51,357 bases of DNA from an uncultured Succinatimonas sp. Lineage in GTDB: Bacteria; Pseudomonadota; Gammaproteobacteria; Enterobacterales; Succinivibrionaceae. This document shows positions 15,427-25,345 of the stretch, piece after piece. The notes beneath the pieces are model-generated. The model made no database searches, was not told the origin of the DNA, and saw only the letters and a list, made by a program, of their open reading frames with translations. Both the position numbers and the translations under genes were made by a program. How positions within the stretch are numbered: the first letter of the stretch is position 1; each line of letters starts with the position of its first letter. The stretch lies in contig USBR01000001.1 of assembly GCA_900552905.1 (NCBI GenBank), forward strand, positions 1 to 51,357, in the 5' to 3' direction.

Positions 15427-17505
15427 CTATCCTAATTTCTTAAACCACCTGTCGATAAGCTGTAAGGCCCGCTTTGGATCCTCTTGCTTTAGTATAGAGG
15501 CTTTTTGATAAGCTAAGCTTAAAAGCTCATGATCACGATTTAAATCCGCTACGCGGGTAAAATTAAAGCCGCTTTGATCGGTACCGGTAATGCCGCCAGG
15601 TCCTCTAAGTTTCAGATCGGCCTCCGCGATTTTAAAGCCGTCATCGGAATTTTTAATGACATCGAGGCGCTCATGCATCAGCTCACAGGCTTTAGGATCT
15701 TCGGGAGCTGTATATAAGAGTACACAGGAGCCTTGAATATCACCACGGCCGACACGGCCACGGAGCTGATGCAGTTGGGCCAATCCCAAACGCTGTGCGC
15801 CGTCGATAATGATTACGGTGGCATTAGGCACATCGACACCGACCTCGACAATGGTGGTGGCGACAAGAATTTGGATTTTATTATTAACAAAATCTTCCAT
15901 GATCTGTTGCTTTTGATTGGTCTTAAGTTGACCGTGCAATAGGCCACAGCTGAGATCAGGCAGGGCTTGTGAAATATCGTTATAGACACTCATAGCCGCA
16001 GCATTATCATCTTCATTTTCGCCTATCAGCGGACATACCCAATAGATCTGCTGTCCCTTAGCGCAGACATTGCGCAGATGGGCGATGACTTCAGAGCGTC
16101 TTTCACTTGAAACTTTAGCAGTGATAATGCTTTTGCGCCCCGGCGGTTTGTCATAGATGGAACTTACATCTAAGTTTGAATAGGTAGCCAATTGCAAGGT
16201 GCGCGGAATAGGGGTGGCGGTCATCACTAATTGATGTACGGTTAAGCCTGAAGGAGCTTTTTTTAATAAAGCTGTTCTCTGATCTAAACCAAAGCGATGC
16301 TGTTCATCGATAATAGCGAGGGCTAAATTATGATATTTGACCTCGTCTTGAAAGATGCTGTGAGTACCGACAATGATATGAGCGCGGCCATCGGCGATAG
16401 CGCTGAGGGCACTGTCGCGGGCCTTTTTCGTTAGCGATGACTTTAAGAGGACAATATTGACCGCAAAGTCTTTTAAAAATTTCTGCAAACTCTGATAGTG
16501 CTGAGTGGCTAAAAGCTCAGTTGGCGCTAAGAGCGCGCATTGACAGCCATTGCGGCAGACTTGCAGGCAGGCCATGATCGCCACTAGGGTTTTACCAGAG
16601 CCGACATCACCTTGTAAAAGTCTAAGCATCGGGACGCTATGGCCGAGATCTGTACAGATATCGGCATAAGCCTGCATTTGCCCAGCTGTCGGGGTAAAGG
16701 GCAGAGCTTTGAGTAATTTTTCCTCAATTTCTTTATCTATAGCTAATTTCTGCGCTTTATGGGTGAGGTTTAAATCCTTAAGGCGCAAGAGCGCTAATTG
16801 ATAGGCTAAAAGCTCTTCAAAGCAGATGCGCTTAAAGGCTTTAGTGCTAAAGAGATTGAAGTTTTGACCAGGCGGTGGCGGGGCTGGGGCATGAACTTCT
16901 AAGATAGCCTCGGTTAAACTTAAGGCAAAGGGATTTTCTTTAGCGTTTAAAAGTTCTTCAAGGGGCAGAGCTTTAAGCCGAGAGGTGATCGTCGCGATAA
17001 TTTTGCGTAAATTTTGCTGTGAGAGCGTCTCTTTGAGGTGATAGACCGGAGTGAGAGTTTTATCGGGGATGAGCTCGACGCCATTATCTAAAAAAGTCAC
17101 CTGCGGATGCTGTAGACATAAAAGGCCCGAATAATCCCTTTTGGCCATGCCAAAGAGCATTACATACTGATTTAAAACAAATTTATTTGTAAAGTAAGGC
17201 AGTGAATTAAAGAAAATAGCATCAAGACGCCCACTGTCATCGACAAGGTTTACCTTTAAAACTTTGCCTTTGAAGGTATGGGTGCTTTTAACCTGAGCCT
17301 TAATTAAATAGTAATTGTCATCATCCCTGACAGCTGCTATCGGGGTGAGCTTAGTTTTATCAAGATAACGAAAGGGTATATCAAAGAGCAGATCAAAAAG
17401 AGTATTAAAGCCCTGCTCTTTTAAAATTTGCGCATAGCGCTTGCCCACACCAGGTAAGGAGGCGAGGGCATTGCTTTGATAATAGTTGTCGCTATCGGTC
17501 GGCAA
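15427..17505 (-). CDS. recG: ATP-dependent DNA helicase RecG
   Basis: This superfamily 2 helicase remodels stalled replication forks and branched DNA. It has 692 residues, as usual. An N-terminal wedge/OB domain (about 50-150) is followed by Walker A GDVGSGKT (299-306), the DEQHRFG box (400-406), MTATPIPRT and the motif VI region QLRGRVGRG. The C-terminal RecG segment (DLKLRGPGG) is present. The gene lies 10 bases after pssA and 3 bases before the AsmA-like gene, so it is in an operon. In enteric bacteria recG sits beside spoT. Here it is about 10 kb away. Confidence 0.96.
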   Translation of the reverse strand: MPTDSDNYYQSNALASLPGVGKRYAQILKEQGFNTLFDLLFDIPFRYLDKTKLTPIAAVRDDDNYYLIKAQVKSTHTFKGKVLKVNLVDDSGRLDAIFFNSLPYFTNKFVLNQYVMLFGMAKRDYSGLLCLQHPQVTFLDNGVELIPDKTLTPVYHLKETLSQQNLRKIIATITSRLKALPLEELLNAKENPFALSLTEAILEVHAPAPPPPGQNFNLFSTKAFKRICFEELLAYQLALLRLKDLNLTHKAQKLAIDKEIEEKLLKALPFTPTAGQMQAYADICTDLGHSVPMLRLLQGDVGSGKTLVAIMACLQVCRNGCQCALLAPTELLATQHYQSLQKFLKDFAVNIVLLKSSLTKKARDSALSAIADGRAHIIVGTHSIFQDEVKYHNLALAIIDEQHRFGLDQRTALLKKAPSGLTVHQLVMTATPIPRTLQLATYSNLDVSSIYDKPPGRKSIITAKVSSERRSEVIAHLRNVCAKGQQIYWVCPLIGENEDDNAAAMSVYNDISQALPDLSCGLLHGQLKTNQKQQIMEDFVNNKIQILVATTIVEVGVDVPNATVIIIDGAQRLGLAQLHQLRGRVGRGDIQGSCVLLYTAPEDPKACELMHERLDVIKNSDDGFKIAEADLKLRGPGGITGTDQSGFNFTRVADLNRDHELLSLAYQKASILKQEDPKRALQLIDRWFKKLG

Positions 17506-17515
17506 GATTGCTTCC

Positions 17516-18886
17516 TTACAATAATTGCTTGATAAAAATCGAGGCCTTCAGGCGTTTGACTTTGCGTAAGATCCGTTTGACCTCGTCAGGGTAGTTCTCA
17601 AAGTCCTCAAGACAATTTTCTGAGGTAATCTTAGTGGTGTGCTTGAGCAGATATTGCTGTTCATGCATAAACTTTTCTTTGAGCAGATGATTAGGATCGT
17701 GGATGATAAGACCATTTTCTAAATCTAAAGCCCAGGCGCGCGGATTGAGATTATTGCCTGTCATGAGCGCGAGGTTTTGATCGACAAATAGGCCTTTGAC
17801 GTGATAGGTATTAGTACCATCGGCCCATAGACGAATATCTAATTGATTTTTTTCAATATATTTCTTATGCGTCAGCACGAATTCACGCAGATTTAGCTCA
17901 TAGATATAGGGAACAGCGCCGACAGTAGAGAATTCTTCACCCTCATGGATAAAGAAGTCATTGGCCTTTTTATCGCCTACCACTAAGGTGAGGCGAATAC
18001 CGCGCTCTAAAGCTTCATTTAAAGCCTGTAAGATGAGCTTAGGCGGATTGAAATAAGGAGTGCAGATAAAGAGTTGCTCCTTAGCGGCACCAATTAGCCA
18101 TAAGAGATCGCGATTGAGAAGATTATGGCGTTTACCTAAACCCGCAACTGGGGTAATACCGATTTCGCCTTTGTGGATCCTGCCGCTTTTAAAGGAATAT
18201 TGCACCTCGGTGAGATGGCGACGCAATTGCTTGATTTCATCGCGCATTTCTTTTGCCGGCTTAACCTTACCTTGTGAGAAATCCTGCACTGCAAAATTAG
18301 AGTGGAAGGCCTCTGTGGCAAAGGCGCACATCGCATCGGCGAGATCTGGACTGTGAATTTCATGATAGCGATCGAGACGATAGCGATCAGCATAATCCAT
18401 ATAGACATTGTTGATGCTAGCGCCTGAATAGAGGACAGTATCATCAAAGACAAAGCCTTTAAGATGCATCACGCCAAAAATCTCACGACGCTTTACCGGC
18501 ACTCCATAGATAGCCGGCGGGGCCTCGCAATTAGCGGCCATATTGTAATAAAGCTCACTATTGCCAAGTGACGGGCCCTTACCGATAAGACCTCTTTGGG
18601 CGCGGTGAAAATCGACATAGACGCGGATATAGAGCTTAGGATTTTGGGCTTTAGCGGCATAGAGCGCGTTTAAAACCTCACGGCCGACTTCATCATCTTG
18701 CAGATAGAGCGCGGTGATTAAAATACGGTTTTTAGCCTGAGAAATGAGCTCAAGCAGACGATGATGACAGCGAGTCGGGGTCTCTAAAATATTATAGGCA
18801 TTAGCGGCTACCGGAATGCAGGGTAATTGCTGCAGACGCGTTTGGCAATAAAATGAAGTAGGCAGAGCCTTTTTAAAAAATAACAT
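17516..18886 (-). CDS. pssA: CDP-diacylglycerol-serine O-phosphatidyltransferase (PssA, phospholipase D type)
   Basis: This enzyme makes phosphatidylserine, the precursor of phosphatidylethanolamine, from CDP-diacylglycerol and serine. It has 456 residues (E. coli 451) with two HKD-type motifs: His141-Lys143 (HLKGFVFDD) and His362-Lys364 (YHVKGLFVD). The segments LYSGASINNVY and TGNNLNPRAW are highly conserved. The basic C-terminus (RILRKVKRLKAS) fits peripheral binding to membranes or ribosomes. It sits between the aminopeptidase and recG on the same strand. Confidence 0.96.
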   Translation of the reverse strand: MLFFKKALPTSFYCQTRLQQLPCIPVAANAYNILETPTRCHHRLLELISQAKNRILITALYLQDDEVGREVLNALYAAKAQNPKLYIRVYVDFHRAQRGLIGKGPSLGNSELYYNMAANCEAPPAIYGVPVKRREIFGVMHLKGFVFDDTVLYSGASINNVYMDYADRYRLDRYHEIHSPDLADAMCAFATEAFHSNFAVQDFSQGKVKPAKEMRDEIKQLRRHLTEVQYSFKSGRIHKGEIGITPVAGLGKRHNLLNRDLLWLIGAAKEQLFICTPYFNPPKLILQALNEALERGIRLTLVVGDKKANDFFIHEGEEFSTVGAVPYIYELNLREFVLTHKKYIEKNQLDIRLWADGTNTYHVKGLFVDQNLALMTGNNLNPRAWALDLENGLIIHDPNHLLKEKFMHEQQYLLKHTTKITSENCLEDFENYPDEVKRILRKVKRLKASIFIKQLL

Positions 18887-18900
18887 TGTATTTTCCTTTA

Positions 18901-20862
18901 CTAAATCTTAGCCGTAGCTGCTTGAAGCCAGCTGATTTCAGTATCTGTAAGCGTAGTGGCGGCATTTTGAATGACGTTTCTTACATTCTGATGATAATCG
19001 TTAAGCCACTCAATTTCACTATCTGACAGTAAATCGACATTGATAATGCGCTTATCAAAAGGCACTAAGGTTAAGGGGCTAAAGCAAAGCATATGCGAAA
19101 GTCCCGGCTGTGAACAGTTTTGCACCACTAAAAGATTCTCTAAGCGGATACCATAGGCATTTTCTTTATAAAAGCCCGGTTCATTAGAGACTACCATACC
19201 CGGCTCTAAGGGGACATCGGAGCGATGTAAGGAAATCTGCTGCGGGCCTTCATGTACAGATAATAGATGGCCGACACCGTGACCGGTACCATGGGCATAA
19301 TCGAGACCATAATCCCACAGCGGCCGGCGGGCAATAGCATCGAGCTGTTGACCTGAGGTGCCTTTAGGAAAGATCAAAGTCGAGAGGGCAATATGTCCCT
19401 TAAGCACTAAGGTAAACATATTTTTAATATCATCGCTCAAACCCGGGCCTACGAGCACAGTACGGGTGATATCGGTAGTACCGTCAAAATAATGGGCACC
19501 GCTGTCGATAAGATATAGCGGATCCTCTCCTAAAGTACGCGGAGTTGCGACTTCCTCGTGATTGTAATGGCACATGGCCGCATTAGGACCTAAAGCGGAA
19601 ATGGTGGCAAAGGAAGGCTCGACATAACCTTGCTCGACTTTGCGGAAGGATTCAGCGCGCTCGGCGAGCACGGCCTCATCGATATCCTCGACACTGCGCT
19701 TGAAGGCGTCGGTATCGGAGATCTTCTCGACTAAAGTGAGATCGTCAAGCCAGGCTAAGAAGCGGCACATAGCGATGCCGTCTTTAATATGAGCCTTATA
19801 TTCACCGGCAATTTCTAATTGATTTTTGCAAGCTTTGGGTAATTGACATAGACCTAAGCCACAGGTGACGCGCGCACCGCCTTCATAGAGCTTATTGAGC
19901 ACATAAGCATTGACGCTATCAGGATCGACAAAGACCGCGCAACTTGAAGAGCATAAACGCTCTAAGGCATCATCAAAGCTTGATTCAGGGAAGATATCGA
20001 TATGGCCAAAGTGAGCTTCGAGATCGGCAGACATTTCTTCATCTAAATGGCGATCGTCGATATACCATTCGAGGGTGGAATTAGAATAGGCCACCATTTT
20101 GCAATTGACTACCGGCAGATATTTACGATCATTGCCGCGAATATTTAAAAGCCAGCAGATACTTTCAGGATCGCAGATGACGGTTGCATCTAAATCGCGA
20201 TCGCGGAGAGTCTGCGCTAAATTCATGCGCTTTTGCGGGGATGGGCAGCCGTTGAATTCATCGGGGAAGATCATGATCTTCGAATAATCGCTCTCGGGAC
20301 GATTTTCCCAAATATTATCGATGATATTTTGCTTTAAAGGTACGATCTGCAGATCGAGACTGTCGAGATCGTGCTTTAACTGCTGATAGGTTTTATAGCT
20401 TATGCATCTAAGATCGATGCCGACACGAGAATGTTTTTCTAAGACGGCGCCAAGCCACAGCTGTGGGGAGACTTTAGAGCTGTCAAAAGCATCAAAGCAA
20501 TCTTCATTGATCTGCTCTAAAACCTGTACGGAATAACGACCATCGGTAAGCACGCAGGCAGCACGTTTAATCTTAAAGCTACCGTGAGAGGTGACAATCT
20601 TAGCCTTATGGGCGGTAAAATCTTCATTGACATGGGCAGCTACGGCGACACAACCGGCACTGCCGGTAAAGCCACTGATATAACGGATACGCTGACAATC
20701 ATCAGTAAGCTCATAGGATAGGTATTCGTCATCATGATAAATAAGCACGGCGTCAAGGTCCTGAGCCTTCATGGCTTTTTCTAGTGTTAACAGGCGTTGA
20801 CGATAAAGAGGATTATTTTGTTCAGGCATATCGAAAAAGTTTAGAAACTCCCCCATGTGCAT
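18901..20862 (-). CDS. Xaa-Pro aminopeptidase, three-domain form
   Basis: This M24B metallopeptidase removes N-terminal residues that precede proline. With 653 residues it has the three-domain architecture of eukaryotic-type aminopeptidase P, while E. coli PepP has about 440. Two creatinase-like N-terminal domains precede the pita-bread catalytic domain. Predicted metal ligands are Asp453 and Asp464 (DSGAHYFDGTTD), His528 (GTGHGVG), Glu561 (NEPGFY) and Glu575 (GIRLEN). The start is uncertain: no strong Shine-Dalgarno precedes the ATG at 20862, and a later ATG at 20829 is possible. It appears to head the unit with pssA, recG and the AsmA-like gene. It should be cytosolic because no signal peptide is visible. 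Confidence 0.92.
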   Translation of the reverse strand: MHMGEFLNFFDMPEQNNPLYRQRLLTLEKAMKAQDLDAVLIYHDDEYLSYELTDDCQRIRYISGFTGSAGCVAVAAHVNEDFTAHKAKIVTSHGSFKIKRAACVLTDGRYSVQVLEQINEDCFDAFDSSKVSPQLWLGAVLEKHSRVGIDLRCISYKTYQQLKHDLDSLDLQIVPLKQNIIDNIWENRPESDYSKIMIFPDEFNGCPSPQKRMNLAQTLRDRDLDATVICDPESICWLLNIRGNDRKYLPVVNCKMVAYSNSTLEWYIDDRHLDEEMSADLEAHFGHIDIFPESSFDDALERLCSSSCAVFVDPDSVNAYVLNKLYEGGARVTCGLGLCQLPKACKNQLEIAGEYKAHIKDGIAMCRFLAWLDDLTLVEKISDTDAFKRSVEDIDEAVLAERAESFRKVEQGYVEPSFATISALGPNAAMCHYNHEEVATPRTLGEDPLYLIDSGAHYFDGTTDITRTVLVGPGLSDDIKNMFTLVLKGHIALSTLIFPKGTSGQQLDAIARRPLWDYGLDYAHGTGHGVGHLLSVHEGPQQISLHRSDVPLEPGMVVSNEPGFYKENAYGIRLENLLVVQNCSQPGLSHMLCFSPLTLVPFDKRIINVDLLSDSEIEWLNDYHQNVRNVIQNAATTLTDTEISWLQAATAKI

Positions 20863-20892
20863 ATAATAGATAAAGAAAAAAAGGAGTTTATC

Positions 20893-20919
20893 TTGACAAC
20901 AAGAGTGCGCTAGTATTTT
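20893..20919 (+). promoter_or_regulatory. Candidate prlC promoter
   Basis: On the plus strand a consensus -35 TTGACA (20893-20898) is followed after 15 bases by TATTTT (20914-20919). The spacing is short, so the -10 is uncertain. It overlaps the oppositely directed extended -10 of the aminopeptidase gene. Confidence 0.4.
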
Positions 20920-20923
20920 AGCA
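20915..20923 (-). promoter_or_regulatory. Aminopeptidase-operon promoter, extended -10
   Basis: On the minus strand TGCTAAAAT is an extended -10 element about 55 bases upstream of the aminopeptidase start. No good -35 is seen. The same 9-mer precedes def, lgt and the gene at 42086. Confidence 0.45.
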
Positions 20924-20977
20924 CATCAACCCTTTGTCTATCAAAACACCTATAGTTTGTATTTATAAGGTTTAAGC

Positions 20978-23044
20978 ATGTCCGATATCAAAGCCACCAA
21001 TCCCTTATTGAACTTTTCAGGATTCCCTAAGTTCTCTGAGGTTAAGCCTGAGCATTTAAAAGAAGCCTTAGAGCAGTGCATTAACAATTGCCGTGAAAAG
21101 GTTATATCCTTATGTGAAAAATATGGTCACAATCCTAGCTATGAAAATCTCTTAGCTCCTCTTAATGAAGCTGATGATGAATTATCTAGAGTATGGTCAG
21201 TGGCAAGCCACCTTAATAATGTCTGCAATACCGAAGAATTCCGCAAGGCCTATGAAGAGTGTCTACCGCTTATCTCCGAGTATTCCTCCTGGATTGGCCA
21301 ATATCGTCCCCTATATGAGGCTGAGCAGGCTTTAAAAAACAGCCCTGACTTTGAATCTTTACCTCTGCCTAAGCGCAAGGCTTGTGAGAACTCCTTACGC
21401 GATTTCCGTTTAAGCGGTGTCAATTTAGATGAGGAAAAGCAACAGCGCTATACCGAAATTTCCACCCGCCTGTCACAGCTACAATCGCAATTTGCGAATA
21501 ATGTCCTCGATGCCACTCATGGCTTTGTCTTAGAGATCAGCGATTTTGAGGATCTCAAAGGCCTGCCCTCTGGAGCTATTCGTCTAGCTAAGAGTGAGGC
21601 TGAGTCTCAGGGTAAAGAAGGGTGGATCATTACTTTAGATATGCCTTCCTATGTGCCGTTCTTAACCTATGCTGACAAGCGTGAATTAAGACAAAAGCTC
21701 TATGAGGCCTATACTAGCCGGGCCTCCGAAATTGGCCCGAATGCAGGTCAGTGGGACAATACTGAGGTTATGGAGGAGATCTTAAAACTCCGTCATGAAT
21801 TAGCTAAGCTTTTAGGCTTTAAGTCCTATGCCCATCTCTCTTTAGAGACTAAGATGGCCCCTAATCCTGAGACCGTCGTGGACTTTTTAACAAATTTAGC
21901 TAAAAAATCCTATGCTCAGGGCCAAAAGGAGATGGCAGAGCTGCGCACCTATGCCCGTGAACATGGCGCTGATTATGAATTAGAACCGTGGGATATTGCT
22001 TATTGGTCTGAGAAATTGCGTCAGGAGCGCTATGCCTATAATGCCGAGGAATTACGTCCGTATTTCCCGGTTGACAAGGTTATCTCCGGTTTATTTGAGT
22101 GTGCTCATCGTCTCTACGGGGTGTCCTTTAAGGAGCGTCAGGGGGAAGATGTCTGGAATGAATATGTTCGCACTTATGATATCTATGAAGATAAGTTTGG
22201 TAGTGTTATCGGCACTTTCTACATGGATCTTTATGCTCGTCAAGGTAAGCAGGGCGGTGCGTGGATGGATGAATGTCTGACCCGTCGCTATCGTCAGGAT
22301 GGAACCTTACAGTTGCCGGTTACCTATTTAGTCTGCAACTTCACCCGTCCTGTAGGCTCAGCTCAGTCACAGCTTACTCACGATGAGGTGGTAACTTTAT
22401 TCCATGAATTCGGTCATGGTCTCAATCAGCTGTTAACTCGTATCGATGTGGCTGATGTTTCCGGTATCAATGGTGTGCCGTGGGATGCGGTAGAGTTGCC
22501 GTCACAGTTTAATGAAAACTTTGCCTGGCAGAAGGAAGCTTTACCTTTATTATCAAGCCATATTAGCTCTCATGAGAGCTTACCTGAGGAGAAGATTCAG
22601 GCTTTATTAAATGCTAAGAACTTCCATTCCGCTATGGCTATGCTCCGTCAGCTTGAATTTGCTCTCTTTGATTTTAGATTGCATTTAGAGTATCAAGAGG
22701 GTGTAAAGGGGCAGGTTCAAAAGATTTTAGATGAAGTTAGATCCCTAGTTACGGTAGTACCGGTAAGCCCTAATAATCGCTTTGCAAACGGTTTTACCCA
22801 TATCTTCGCTGGTGGTTATGCCGCAGGCTATTATAGCTATAAGTGGGCTGAGGTCTTAGCTGCCGACGCTTTTGGACGCTTTATTGAGGATGGTATTTTC
22901 GATCGTAAGGCCGGTGGTGATTTTGCTGATCTCATCTTATCTTGCGGTGGTGCATGCGATCCGATGGCGAACTTTGTAAAGTTCAGAGGTCGTGAGCCGC
23001 AGGTAGAGGCGCTTTTAGAGCAAAGCGGTATTAGCTATAAATAA
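20978..23044 (+). CDS. prlC: Oligopeptidase A (M3 family)
   Basis: This cytosolic zinc metallopeptidase cleaves short peptides, including cleaved signal peptides. It has 688 residues (E. coli 680). The zinc motif is HEFGH at residues 476-480 (TLFHEFGHGLNQ). The conserved M3 segments NFTRP and GGYAAGYYSYKWAEVLAAD are visible. The start ATG has TAAGG upstream. It is a single-gene unit ending in a bidirectional hairpin shared with convergent rnb. Confidence 0.96.
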   Translation: MSDIKATNPLLNFSGFPKFSEVKPEHLKEALEQCINNCREKVISLCEKYGHNPSYENLLAPLNEADDELSRVWSVASHLNNVCNTEEFRKAYEECLPLISEYSSWIGQYRPLYEAEQALKNSPDFESLPLPKRKACENSLRDFRLSGVNLDEEKQQRYTEISTRLSQLQSQFANNVLDATHGFVLEISDFEDLKGLPSGAIRLAKSEAESQGKEGWIITLDMPSYVPFLTYADKRELRQKLYEAYTSRASEIGPNAGQWDNTEVMEEILKLRHELAKLLGFKSYAHLSLETKMAPNPETVVDFLTNLAKKSYAQGQKEMAELRTYAREHGADYELEPWDIAYWSEKLRQERYAYNAEELRPYFPVDKVISGLFECAHRLYGVSFKERQGEDVWNEYVRTYDIYEDKFGSVIGTFYMDLYARQGKQGGAWMDECLTRRYRQDGTLQLPVTYLVCNFTRPVGSAQSQLTHDEVVTLFHEFGHGLNQLLTRIDVADVSGINGVPWDAVELPSQFNENFAWQKEALPLLSSHISSHESLPEEKIQALLNAKNFHSAMAMLRQLEFALFDFRLHLEYQEGVKGQVQKILDEVRSLVTVVPVSPNNRFANGFTHIFAGGYAAGYYSYKWAEVLAADAFGRFIEDGIFDRKAGGDFADLILSCGGACDPMANFVKFRGREPQVEALLEQSGISYK

Positions 23045-23062
23045 GAGCTAGTCTTTAAATAA

Positions 23063-23088
23063 CGAAGCCTCTAGTTTTAGAGGCTTCG
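23063..23088. terminator. Bidirectional terminator between prlC and rnb
   Basis: CGAAGCCTCTA (23063-23073) pairs perfectly with TAGAGGCTTCG (23078-23088) over 11 bp, with loop GTTT. AT-rich tracts flank both sides, and it lies between convergent genes. Confidence 0.85.
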
Positions 23089-23094
23089 ATTTAA

Positions 23095-25095
23095 TTAGCG
23101 CTTAGTGTTCTTAGTTTCGATTTTTTTAGGATCAGGTAAGAGCAGACCACCGACACTTTGGGCAATCATGGCGGTGATCGAGCGGGTAGTGCGATTGATC
23201 TCCACAATCTTCACATAAACCTTATCGCCTAAGCGGAGCTTAGTCGCGCCGGCGACGGTGAGAATGCCTAAATCACCATCTAGGATAAAAGCATCGCGAT
23301 TGTCGCTGATAAAGACTGACGGTACAAAGACCATGGCGCCGTTTTCTTCAAGAATAACGCGCAAGCCACCACGGCTGAGATCGAAGACTTCAGCTTCAAA
23401 GACGGTACCCTTAGCAATATCCGGCTCTAAATAATCCATATATAACCAATCGCGGACATCGCGCTCAGCCATACGGTTAGTGCGACGGGCGAGATTCATC
23501 TTCTGTAAGAGCTCATCATCAGGTAAGGTCGGATGTGCGGCATTGACGATGATGGCCTTAAGCAGACGGTGGTTGACCATATCGCCATACTTACGGATAG
23601 GTGAGGTCCAAGTGGCATAATTATCAACGCCGAGGGCAAAGTGCGGGGCAGGCGCAATGCTCATCTGTGAGAAAGCCTGCAGGCGGCGGATACGGCAATC
23701 CATATAATTGTCGTCTTTAGCATTAGCAAAACGTCTAATCTCGTTATAACCCTGAAGCGAGTCGATACCGCTTTCAGGGAGCGGGCAGTGCTCCTGTTCA
23801 AGTAAGGCTAAGATATCGTTTTTCTTATCCATATCAAAGCCGGCATGCACATTGAAAATACCGCAGTTGAGCTTGTCCTTGAGCATTTCACCGGCGCTGA
23901 TATTAGCGGCAATCATGGCCTCCTCGACAATCTGATTGGCAATACGGCGGTGATTGACCTCGATATGATCAAGAGCGCCTTGTTCATTGAGGATGAATTC
24001 ATAATCCGGACGGTTTCTAAAGGTAGCTGCATGGGTAGCCCGATAATGATCGCGAGCGTGGGTAAATTCCACGAGAGTCTTTAAGATCTTAGCGATATTC
24101 TCAGAGGGCTCTTTAGCGCCATCCTTACCCTCTAAATAATCGGAAACCTCGTTATAAACGAGCTTACCCTTAGAGACTATATTCGCAAGCATGAATTTAG
24201 TGGCGCTAAAATCAATCTTACCTTCTAAATCACAGTGGATGGCGCCGACAATGGTCGGACGGCTCTTACCTTCGCGCAGAGAGCATAAATCATCGGATAA
24301 GACGCGCGGTAACATCGGAATATCGCGGCCGGGCAGATAGATGGAGAAAGCGCGATTGGCAGCTTTAGTATTGAGCTCAGAGTCTTCGCTGATATAACCT
24401 GTAGGATCGGCAATAGCGACATAGAGCACAAAGCCCTGTTCATTTTTTTCGATATAGAGAGCATCGTCCATATCCTCAGTGTGCTCACTGTCGATGGTGA
24501 CGAAGTCTAAATTTGTGAGATCGCATCTATCATAAGCGCTCTCTAAGAAGCTAAATTCCTGATCACAAGGCTCAGTTAAAGGCAGATCATAGCGGCGTAA
24601 AGAGACGCTCCACGGGGCTTTAGGATCATCTTGTCGGCAGATGAGCTCGTTGATATCAGCCTTAAAGCCATGACCTTTGAGGGCATGGGAGTAAAGGGTG
24701 CAGATAACATAATCGCCGTTTTTTAACGCGGTCTTAGTGTTTTCTCTTTTATCAATAGCAACAATGCGGGTTTTAATATTGGGGTGATCGGGAATAATAT
24801 TGAGTTTGCCATTAGCAAAGAGCACACGGGCCACAAAGCGCTTTAAATAAGCTTCGATGAGGCTTTGCGGGATGGCGTGCTTGCGGCCATTGCCGTCATC
24901 TTCAATGAGGGCGCTGATACGGTCGCCGTGCATGACATTGCGCATGTCATTAGGGGCGATGAAATAGGATTGATCACGGTCAACCTCTAAAAAACCAAAA
25001 CCGCGATCAGTAGCTTTGACGCAGCCTTCTTTTTTGACCTTTTCGCGATCAAACTTTTGTTTGAGTGCACGTAAAGCAGGATCGTTAAATAACAT
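23095..25095 (-). CDS. rnb: Exoribonuclease II (RNase II)
   Basis: This processive 3'-5' exoribonuclease degrades single-stranded RNA. It has 666 residues (E. coli 644). The N-terminal cold-shock domains include GFGFLEVDRDQSYFI and MHGDRI, close to E. coli RNase II. The RNB catalytic domain has Asp202, Asp208, Asp210 and Asp211 (IDSEHTEDMDDA). A C-terminal S1 domain follows. The match with RNase II is closer than with RNase R, which is larger. The ATG has GGAG upstream and an extended -10 promoter close by. Confidence 0.95.
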   Translation of the reverse strand: MLFNDPALRALKQKFDREKVKKEGCVKATDRGFGFLEVDRDQSYFIAPNDMRNVMHGDRISALIEDDGNGRKHAIPQSLIEAYLKRFVARVLFANGKLNIIPDHPNIKTRIVAIDKRENTKTALKNGDYVICTLYSHALKGHGFKADINELICRQDDPKAPWSVSLRRYDLPLTEPCDQEFSFLESAYDRCDLTNLDFVTIDSEHTEDMDDALYIEKNEQGFVLYVAIADPTGYISEDSELNTKAANRAFSIYLPGRDIPMLPRVLSDDLCSLREGKSRPTIVGAIHCDLEGKIDFSATKFMLANIVSKGKLVYNEVSDYLEGKDGAKEPSENIAKILKTLVEFTHARDHYRATHAATFRNRPDYEFILNEQGALDHIEVNHRRIANQIVEEAMIAANISAGEMLKDKLNCGIFNVHAGFDMDKKNDILALLEQEHCPLPESGIDSLQGYNEIRRFANAKDDNYMDCRIRRLQAFSQMSIAPAPHFALGVDNYATWTSPIRKYGDMVNHRLLKAIIVNAAHPTLPDDELLQKMNLARRTNRMAERDVRDWLYMDYLEPDIAKGTVFEAEVFDLSRGGLRVILEENGAMVFVPSVFISDNRDAFILDGDLGILTVAGATKLRLGDKVYVKIVEINRTTRSITAMIAQSVGGLLLPDPKKIETKNTKR

Positions 25096-25122
25096 ATTTT
25101 CTCCAAATTTTGTAACGCTACG

Positions 25123-25131
25123 ATTATAGCA
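25123..25131 (-). promoter_or_regulatory. rnb promoter, extended -10
   Basis: On the minus strand TGCTATAAT combines a perfect -10 TATAAT with an upstream TGC. Predicted start is near 25116, which gives a leader of about 20 bases. No good -35 lies at the usual spacing. Confidence 0.6.
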
Positions 25132-25297
25132 ATCGCCAAGACAGACGCCGCTTAAAGCAAGAAAAAAGGCTAAAGCTGATTGTCAAAAATAAATGATGAT
25201 TATAACTAAATTTTGCATGCTAAAGGTAATTTGTATCGGCACAAGACGCTTTAACTGACAGCGTTTTTGCGTTAAAAGGCCTTTTTGTAAGCTTTTT

Positions 25298-25306
25298 TGA
25301 TAGAAT
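25298..25306 (+). promoter_or_regulatory. menA promoter, extended -10
   Basis: TGATAGAAT is an extended -10 element (TGn and TAGAAT), about 40 bases before the menA start. No convincing -35 is present. Confidence 0.4.
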
Positions 25307-25345
25307 ACTATCTCCATTGTGGCTTATATTGTTTAAGAGAAGATC

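Noticed and set aside
25271..25290. AAAAGGCCTTTT before menA as a terminator
   Set aside because: The palindrome has no loop bases, so it cannot form a stable hairpin of the terminator type, and no gene ends just before it.
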